A DNA stretch of 45,350 nt, taken from positions 1-45,350 of the forward strand of contig DFNH01000017.1 in the NCBI GenBank assembly GCA_002375985.1, given 5' to 3'. The notes under the pieces are model-generated. The model was not told where the DNA came from. It searched no databases and saw nothing but the letters and a program-made list of their open reading frames with translations. This DNA comes from Firmicutes bacterium UBA3572 (GTDB lineage: Bacteria > Bacillota > Desulfotomaculia > Desulfotomaculales > Desulforudaceae). Positions 41,309 through 45,350 of the stretch are shown here, piece after piece. The position numbers were made by a program, and so were the translations under genes. Position 1 is the first letter of the stretch. Each line of letters begins with the position of its first letter.

Positions 41309-42683
41309 CCCGGCCCCTCCCCTCGGGCGTTACCCTGGTCCGAAGGAGCTTCTCCACCGGCCAGAGGGCGGTATAGGTGGCAAAGAAAAATGCCTGCGCA
41401 CCATTACCCTTCAGGGTACGGTGGACCGCCGCCTTCAAGTCCGGCTCCACCAGAATCTTGGCGGGTTGCACGCCCGCATACTTCAGGCGCACACCCATCT
41501 CTTCGGCCCGCAATCCGCTGCAAACGAAACCAGCCACGTCCCGCTGCAGTTCTTCCAATACCTCGAAATCCACGTCCCAGAGCCAGGAAATGTCCCGGCC
41601 GTCGGCCGCGTTGTCGTTCACGGCGATGAACACGTCCTTGGCGCCCTCGTTGGTATACAAAAGGTTCAGCGCCTCGTTAAAACCGGCCGGGTTTTTCACC
41701 AGGTTCAGGTACACAGGCTTGTCCCGGTAACGGAAACGCTGCAGTCTTCCGGTCGCCGGCTCGTAAGTCTCCAGGCTCGGCACCACCTGACCAGGCTCCA
41801 GCCCCAACGTCATTCCGGCGGCAAAGGCGGCCAGGGCGTTGTAGAGGTTGTAGAAGCCCTGCGTCGGTAACTCCAGTGGAAACTCCTTTTCCCCAAAACG
41901 AATGGTGCACGCCACCCTTTCACCCTGGTAACGAGCCTGTAGTCCCTCCACCTCCGGTGCGGGCCGCCGGAATCCGCAGTTGGGACAGCGGAACAACCCC
42001 AGCTGGCTGTAATGGTAAAAGGCGTAATGCAGCGCGCCGCCACAGCGCGGGCAAAACCGCGCCTCCCGCACCCGGAAACGCCTCTCTACCACCCGGGCGT
42101 GTGGCGCCAGACCGTAGTAAACCGCCGAGGGGCCCAACTCCCCGAACTGGGCCACCAGCGGGTCGTCGGCGTTTAGCACCAGCCGGGTCTCCGGCAGCCG
42201 CTCTACGGCGTCCCGGATCACCGCCACCGTTCTGTCCAGTTCCCCGTACCGGTCCAACTGGTCGCGGAAGAAATTGGTCACCACCACCAGCCGGGGATCA
42301 ACTTGGGCGGCGACCCCGGGGAAACTGGCCTCGTCCACCTCCAGCACCGCCCAGTCAAACTCCATTTGCCCGAAAAGAGTGGTCTCGCGGAGAAAGGCGG
42401 TGGTAACCCCGGTGATCAGATTGGCCCCCTCCCGGTTACAGATCACCCGTGCGCCCGCCTGCTGCAAAATCCGGGCCAGCATGTTGTTCGTGGTGGTTTT
42501 CCCGTTGGTCCCGGTGACTAAGATTGTGCCCTGCTGCGCCCGCGCGGCCAGATCGCGAAGCGTCCAGGGATAAACCTTCAGCGCCACTTTCCCCGGTAAG
42601 GACGATCCGGGCCGGCCCAGCATCCGGCTGCCCCGGGCGGCCGCCTTGCCGCAGGAGATAGCAAACAGGAGCTTTGCATCCAA
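41280..42683 (-). CDS. murT: Lipid II isoglutaminyl synthase, Mur-ligase-like subunit MurT
   Basis: MurT amidates the second residue of the peptidoglycan stem with GatD. ATP-binding VTGTNGKTTTNNMLAR is near the N-terminus; the central domain carries a four-cysteine zinc ribbon (CPRCGGALHY...FRCPNCGFRR) characteristic of MurT; a DUF1727 domain forms the C-terminus (NPAGFNEALN, FIAVNDNAADGRDISWLWD). I choose a TTG start with GGGGGG eight bases upstream (467 aa); an upstream TTG adds 17 residues not typical of the family. Confidence 0.94.
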   Translation of the reverse strand: MDAKLLFAISCGKAAARGSRMLGRPGSSLPGKVALKVYPWTLRDLAARAQQGTILVTGTNGKTTTNNMLARILQQAGARVICNREGANLITGVTTAFLRETTLFGQMEFDWAVLEVDEASFPGVAAQVDPRLVVVTNFFRDQLDRYGELDRTVAVIRDAVERLPETRLVLNADDPLVAQFGELGPSAVYYGLAPHARVVERRFRVREARFCPRCGGALHYAFYHYSQLGLFRCPNCGFRRPAPEVEGLQARYQGERVACTIRFGEKEFPLELPTQGFYNLYNALAAFAAGMTLGLEPGQVVPSLETYEPATGRLQRFRYRDKPVYLNLVKNPAGFNEALNLLYTNEGAKDVFIAVNDNAADGRDISWLWDVDFEVLEELQRDVAGFVCSGLRAEEMGVRLKYAGVQPAKILVEPDLKAAVHRTLKGNGAQAFFFATYTALWPVEKLLRTRVTPEGRGRDVGCRPSLP

Positions 42684-42779
42684 ATTTAATGCCCCCCGTC
42701 TTTTCCTACTTAAATGTATAACCCTGATCGCCAATAATCAAGGCTGTGGCAAAAATGCCTTTAAACCCAAAATACTTCC

Positions 42780-42808
42780 TTGACAGGTCCGGCAAACCAT
42801 GTTACATG
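42780..42808 (+). promoter_or_regulatory. Promoter of the gntR gene
   Basis: A perfect TTGACA (42780-42785) is followed after 17 bases by TACATG (42803-42808), a weak -10 (3 of 6). The repressor palindrome begins at the last base of the -10, the usual place for autorepression. Confidence 0.5.
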
Positions 42809-42830
42809 TGTACTAGTTGATATAGTACAC
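42808..42830. promoter_or_regulatory. Palindromic operator for the GntR/YtrA-type repressor
   Basis: GTGTACTA (42808-42815) and TAGTACAC (42823-42830) are perfect inverses around a 7-base centre. G-T-A-C-T-A...T-A-G-T-A-C palindromes are the known site type of YtrA-subfamily GntR repressors. It lies 31 bases before the gntR start, so autoregulation is expected. Confidence 0.8.
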
Positions 42831-42861
42831 TGCAGACACCCCGGAAGGCAGGTGATCGGTT

Positions 42862-43254
42862 TTGTTTAATATCGACCAGCGTAGCAGCACCCCCATCTAC
42901 CAACAGCTGGTACAGGAAATCAAGGAGGCCATCCTGCGGGGCGCGCTGCAACCGGGCGACAAACTGCCTTCGGTCCGGGATCTGGCGAGCCGGTTGACCA
43001 TCAACCCGAACACTATCCAGAAATCATACCAGGAATTGGAGCGACAGAAGGTCATCGAAACGCTGCGGGGCAAGGGCACCTTCGTGTGCCTGGATTATCA
43101 GGCGCGGGAGGACAAGGAGAAGATGCGTGAGCTAAAAGAAAACCTGCGCAAAACCCTGGTTGAGGCGCACTACCTAGGACTGGACCAGGAGAGGATCGTG
43201 AAGTTGGTAAGGCAACTGATGCAAGAGCTTGGAATCGGAGAGGGTTTGGAGTGA
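42862..43254 (+). CDS. GntR-family transcriptional regulator, YtrA subfamily
   Basis: 130 aa with an N-terminal winged helix (IYQQLVQEIKEAILRGALQP, GDKLPSVRDLASRLTINPNT, GKGTFV) and a short C-terminal dimerisation segment, which defines the YtrA subfamily. These repressors usually control adjacent ABC transporter genes; none follows here. TTG start with AGGTGATC upstream. Its palindromic operator is just upstream. A GTG-started open frame overlaps its stop (see findings). Confidence 0.93.
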   Translation: MFNIDQRSSTPIYQQLVQEIKEAILRGALQPGDKLPSVRDLASRLTINPNTIQKSYQELERQKVIETLRGKGTFVCLDYQAREDKEKMRELKENLRKTLVEAHYLGLDQERIVKLVRQLMQELGIGEGLE

Positions 43255-43279
43255 ACATCGTCGTTGAAGAAAGCAGGAT

Positions 43280-43456
43280 TTACCTGGAACCGGAACAGTT
43301 AGTGCCTGGCACCGCTCTAGGAGGAGTCACGACGGAGTCAAAATGGGTAATTGGAGCTAGAAGCTTTTTGTCAATAATCCGCGATACAATCAGTACTACA
43401 AGAAAAACAGCCAGAGTGTGCCAGATTACTTCCCATACCTCGGCGGCAACGGTCAT
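43280..43456 (-). CDS. Small membrane protein (58 aa), unknown
   Basis: On the minus strand an ATG opens a 58-codon frame with one clear membrane helix, HTLAVFLVVLIVSRIIDKK, followed by a short tail (LLAPITHFDSVV). GGAG lies ten bases upstream. Codons and residue pattern look real, whereas the overlapping plus-strand frame has the composition of a shadow. I do not recognise a family. It lies downstream of the oxidoreductase gene on the same strand. Confidence 0.45.
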   Translation of the reverse strand: MTVAAEVWEVIWHTLAVFLVVLIVSRIIDKKLLAPITHFDSVVTPPRAVPGTNCSGSR

Positions 43457-43621
43457 AGTGAATGGTCTCCGTTTTTGGTCTAGTATGCCTTGCCACCGTA
43501 AAGATCATTTACATGTGCCAGCTTCTCCCTCCCGAATCGGCCAGCCGCAGCCCGGACAGGAACGGCCAATAGTATTGTCCGCCTGGGTAGCACTTGGTTT
43601 TCTGGGAAAAGGCTTTATCCC

Positions 43622-44464
43622 CTAAAACTCAGGCGGCAGCTGGCCGATCTCCACCATGTTGAACACCGGGCCCTCCAGGCAGACAAACTTGCTGCCGATG
43701 TTGCAACGGCCGCACTTGCCGATGCCGCACTTCATGCGCAGCTCCAGCGTGGAATAAATCTGTTCTTCCCGAAAACCCAGCTTTTGCAGCGCCTGCATTA
43801 CGAATTTGATCATAACCGGCGGTCCGCAAATCAGGGCGTACTTGTTTTCCGGGGTGGGGGCGACTTCCTCTAGATAAGCCGGCACAAACCCCACGTGTCC
43901 GGTCCACCGCTCTTCTGCCCGGTCAATGGTAGTGTAGACCACGGTACCGGGCTGCCGGACCCAACCGTCCAGCACATCATACTTAAAACACAAGTCGTCA
44001 TAAGAGCGGGCTCCGTAAAGGATCTCCACCCGTCCGTAGTCACCACGATTCTCCTCGGCCAACACGAAGTCGATCAGCGAGCGCAACGGAGCCAGCCCGA
44101 TTCCGCCGCCCACGAACAAAAGATCTTTACCTTTGAACTTTTCATAAGGAAAATGGTTTCCGTACGGTCCGCGCAAGCCCACCTGGCAGCCGGCCTCCAG
44201 CTCGTGCAGCGCCCGGGTGACCTTGCCCATGCGCTTGATACTGAATTCAATGTATTCCCGCCTGGTGGGAGACGAACTGATGGAGAACATGGCCTCCCCC
44301 ACACCGAACACCGACAGCATGCCCAGTTGCCCCGGTTCGTGATGCCAGGCGGCCATGGCCTCAGCGTCGTCCAGGGTCAGTCGGAAGGTCTTCACGTCCC
44401 CGGTTTCGGGGATGATCTTCTGGATGGTGGCCGGGCGTGGCAGCAAGGGGTTTTCGTGGCTCAC
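43622..44464 (-). CDS. FAD/NAD(P)-binding oxidoreductase subunit (hydrogenase/sulfite reductase gamma type)
   Basis: The 280-aa protein belongs to the ferredoxin-NADP reductase-like subunits found with anaerobic sulfite reductase (AsrB), sulfhydrogenase gamma (HydG) and heterodisulfide-reductase-linked FlxB. Seen: FAD-binding FSISSSPTRRE, GLRGPYGN, NAD-binding FVGGGIGLAPLRSLIDF, ICGPPVMIKFV, and a C-terminal [2Fe-2S] site in MKCGIGKCGRCNIG...VCLEG. GTG start directly after the stop of the Fe-S gene, with GGGAGG, so the two are coupled. It likely passes electrons between NAD(P)H and the partner's clusters. Confidence 0.9.
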   Translation of the reverse strand: MSHENPLLPRPATIQKIIPETGDVKTFRLTLDDAEAMAAWHHEPGQLGMLSVFGVGEAMFSISSSPTRREYIEFSIKRMGKVTRALHELEAGCQVGLRGPYGNHFPYEKFKGKDLLFVGGGIGLAPLRSLIDFVLAEENRGDYGRVEILYGARSYDDLCFKYDVLDGWVRQPGTVVYTTIDRAEERWTGHVGFVPAYLEEVAPTPENKYALICGPPVMIKFVMQALQKLGFREEQIYSTLELRMKCGIGKCGRCNIGSKFVCLEGPVFNMVEIGQLPPEF

Positions 44465-45350
44465 CTAGTCCACCTCCCTGATCTCGGCGATCACCTTGGT
44501 GATGTCAATGTTAACCGGGCACTTGGCCACACAACGCCCGCAGCCGACGCAACCGTGCAGACCGTAGCGGTCCAGGTGGTACTTCAGTTTGTGCAAAATC
44601 CGGTTGCGCAACCGCTCGGTCTTCGAAGGTCGGGGGTTGTGGCCGCTGGTGTGCAGGGTGAAATCGGTGAACATACAGGAATCCCAGCACCGCACCCGCA
44701 AGCCGGTGCGGTCCCCACGGTTCTCGTCCACCACATCGAAACAGTGGCAGGTGGGACACAGGAAAGTGCAGATGCCGCAACCCAGACATCTCCGGGCCAG
44801 TCTCCGCCAGTACGGATGGTCGAACATCCGGTCGGCCTTTTCCTTCACCCCTTCCAGGTCCACCTGTCGTATGAACCGCCCGTCCAACTCCCGGGCCAGG
44901 GCCTCTTTCCCCCGAAGCGCCTCTTCAACGCCTTCAGTTCCCAAAAACGTGCTGAACTCCGCCGCCAACTGCTCGCCTTTGGAAGTCAGTATCTCCACCA
45001 GGTACACCGCCTCCAGCGGTGTAAACAGCACGTCCGCCCCTTCCCCGTCCACCGGGGAACCACCGAACGCCTGGCAGAAGCAGGTGGACTGCACGGTTGT
45101 ACAGCTAAGACCGATAATAATAGTTCGCTCACGCTTACTCCAGTAGTAAGGATCCCGAAAGCGACCCGCAAACACCGGGTCCAACGCCAGAAACCCCTTC
45201 AAGTCGCAGGGCCGGACGCCGAACAGCACAGCCGCCGGTGCGCCTACGATTTCTTTAATCTCCAGCCCGGTCACCGTGGAATAACTGTACAGTTCCTCGG
45301 TCTGGGGAAAGAAGTGCGTTTTCGGGGGCACGGTGGACAATTCGTCCAAG
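44465..45350 (-). CDS. 4Fe-4S dicluster oxidoreductase subunit (AsrA/HydB-like), 5' end cut by the window
   Basis: At least 294 aa of a longer protein; the N-terminus lies beyond the right edge. Two cubane clusters are seen at the C-terminus: CLGCGICTFLCPTCHC and CVGCGRCVAKCPV. Upstream is the family domain with VLFGVRPCDLKGFLALD and IGLSCTTVQSTCFCQAFGG. This is the electron-transfer partner of the FAD subunit in AsrAB, sulfhydrogenase and FlxBC-type complexes. Which complex cannot be told because the upstream genes are missing. Confidence 0.88.
   Translation of the reverse strand, partial: LDELSTVPPKTHFFPQTEELYSYSTVTGLEIKEIVGAPAAVLFGVRPCDLKGFLALDPVFAGRFRDPYYWSKRERTIIIGLSCTTVQSTCFCQAFGGSPVDGEGADVLFTPLEAVYLVEILTSKGEQLAAEFSTFLGTEGVEEALRGKEALARELDGRFIRQVDLEGVKEKADRMFDHPYWRRLARRCLGCGICTFLCPTCHCFDVVDENRGDRTGLRVRCWDSCMFTDFTLHTSGHNPRPSKTERLRNRILHKLKYHLDRYGLHGCVGCGRCVAKCPVNIDITKVIAEIREVD

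Noticed and set aside
43251..43625. 124-codon plus-strand frame coupled to gntR by GTGA
   Set aside because: Only the first ~20 residues look protein-like; the rest has shadow composition and overlaps a better minus-strand candidate and the end of the oxidoreductase gene. Kept as a finding, not as a gene.
1..45350. CRISPR arrays, tRNA or rRNA genes, prophage or intact IS elements
   Set aside because: No regularly spaced repeats, cloverleaf-forming segments or phage/transposase proteins were recognised by reading; a tRNAscan and ISfinder run would settle this.

Overview
The window is a stretch of chromosome (GC roughly 55-60 percent by eye) from a spore-forming Gram-positive anaerobe. The best guess is a Desulfotomaculum/Pelotomaculum-type member of the Peptococcaceae (Clostridia). 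This rests on CodY, an alpha/beta-type spore protein, SpoVR/YhbH/PrkA, YtvI, the non-mevalonate isoprenoid genes, MurT/GatD, and an iron-sulfur/flavin electron-transfer pair at the right edge. The gene order dprA-topA-trmFO-xerC-hslVU-codY-rpsB-tsf-pyrH-frr-uppS-cdsA-dxr-rseP-proS is the conserved Firmicute order. No tRNA, rRNA, CRISPR array or intact insertion sequence was seen.

Layout. 1-407 is gene-free with repeat-like sequence. 408-5002 (minus) is a riboflavin operon, ribD-ribE-ribBA-ribH, followed by a nicotinate phosphoribosyltransferase. It has its own strong sigma-A promoter and a short hairpin leader, but no recognisable FMN riboswitch. 5155-6540 holds moaA under a molybdenum-cofactor riboswitch with a terminator, plus a small CxxC protein. 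6658-8995 is a slipin/NfeD membrane-protease pair. 9033-28851 is the long housekeeping block, all on the minus strand: translation (proS, rpsB, tsf, frr), isoprenoid and envelope lipid synthesis (ispG, dxr, uppS, cdsA), proteolysis (rseP, hslVU), regulation (codY), and DNA topology and recombination (topA, xerC, dprA). Two small genes, a PASTA-like protein and a ferredoxin, sit between frr and uppS.

28955-36117 is an accessory DNA-repair and spore region. Bacterial NHEJ is encoded as separate pieces: a LigD-type polymerase, an ATP-dependent ligase and Ku. Interspersed are a spore DNA-coating protein, a DUF1232 protein, a CGGC protein, a sulfite-reductase-like fragment, a PrsA/PpiC foldase and SpoVR. 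36257-40467 has a variant UppP phosphatase and the sporulation-linked yhbH-prkA pair with a candidate sigma-E promoter. 40571-42683 is murT-gatD (lipid II amidation). 42862-43254 is a YtrA-type GntR repressor with a perfect palindromic operator. The right edge (43622-45350) encodes an FAD/NAD(P) oxidoreductase and a truncated 4Fe-4S partner.

The most unusual points are the split NHEJ genes mixed with sporulation genes, a long hairpin RNA element after the spore-protein gene, the riboflavin leader without an FMN riboswitch, the UppP homologue lacking both catalytic-region glutamates, and several small genes that are easy to miss.
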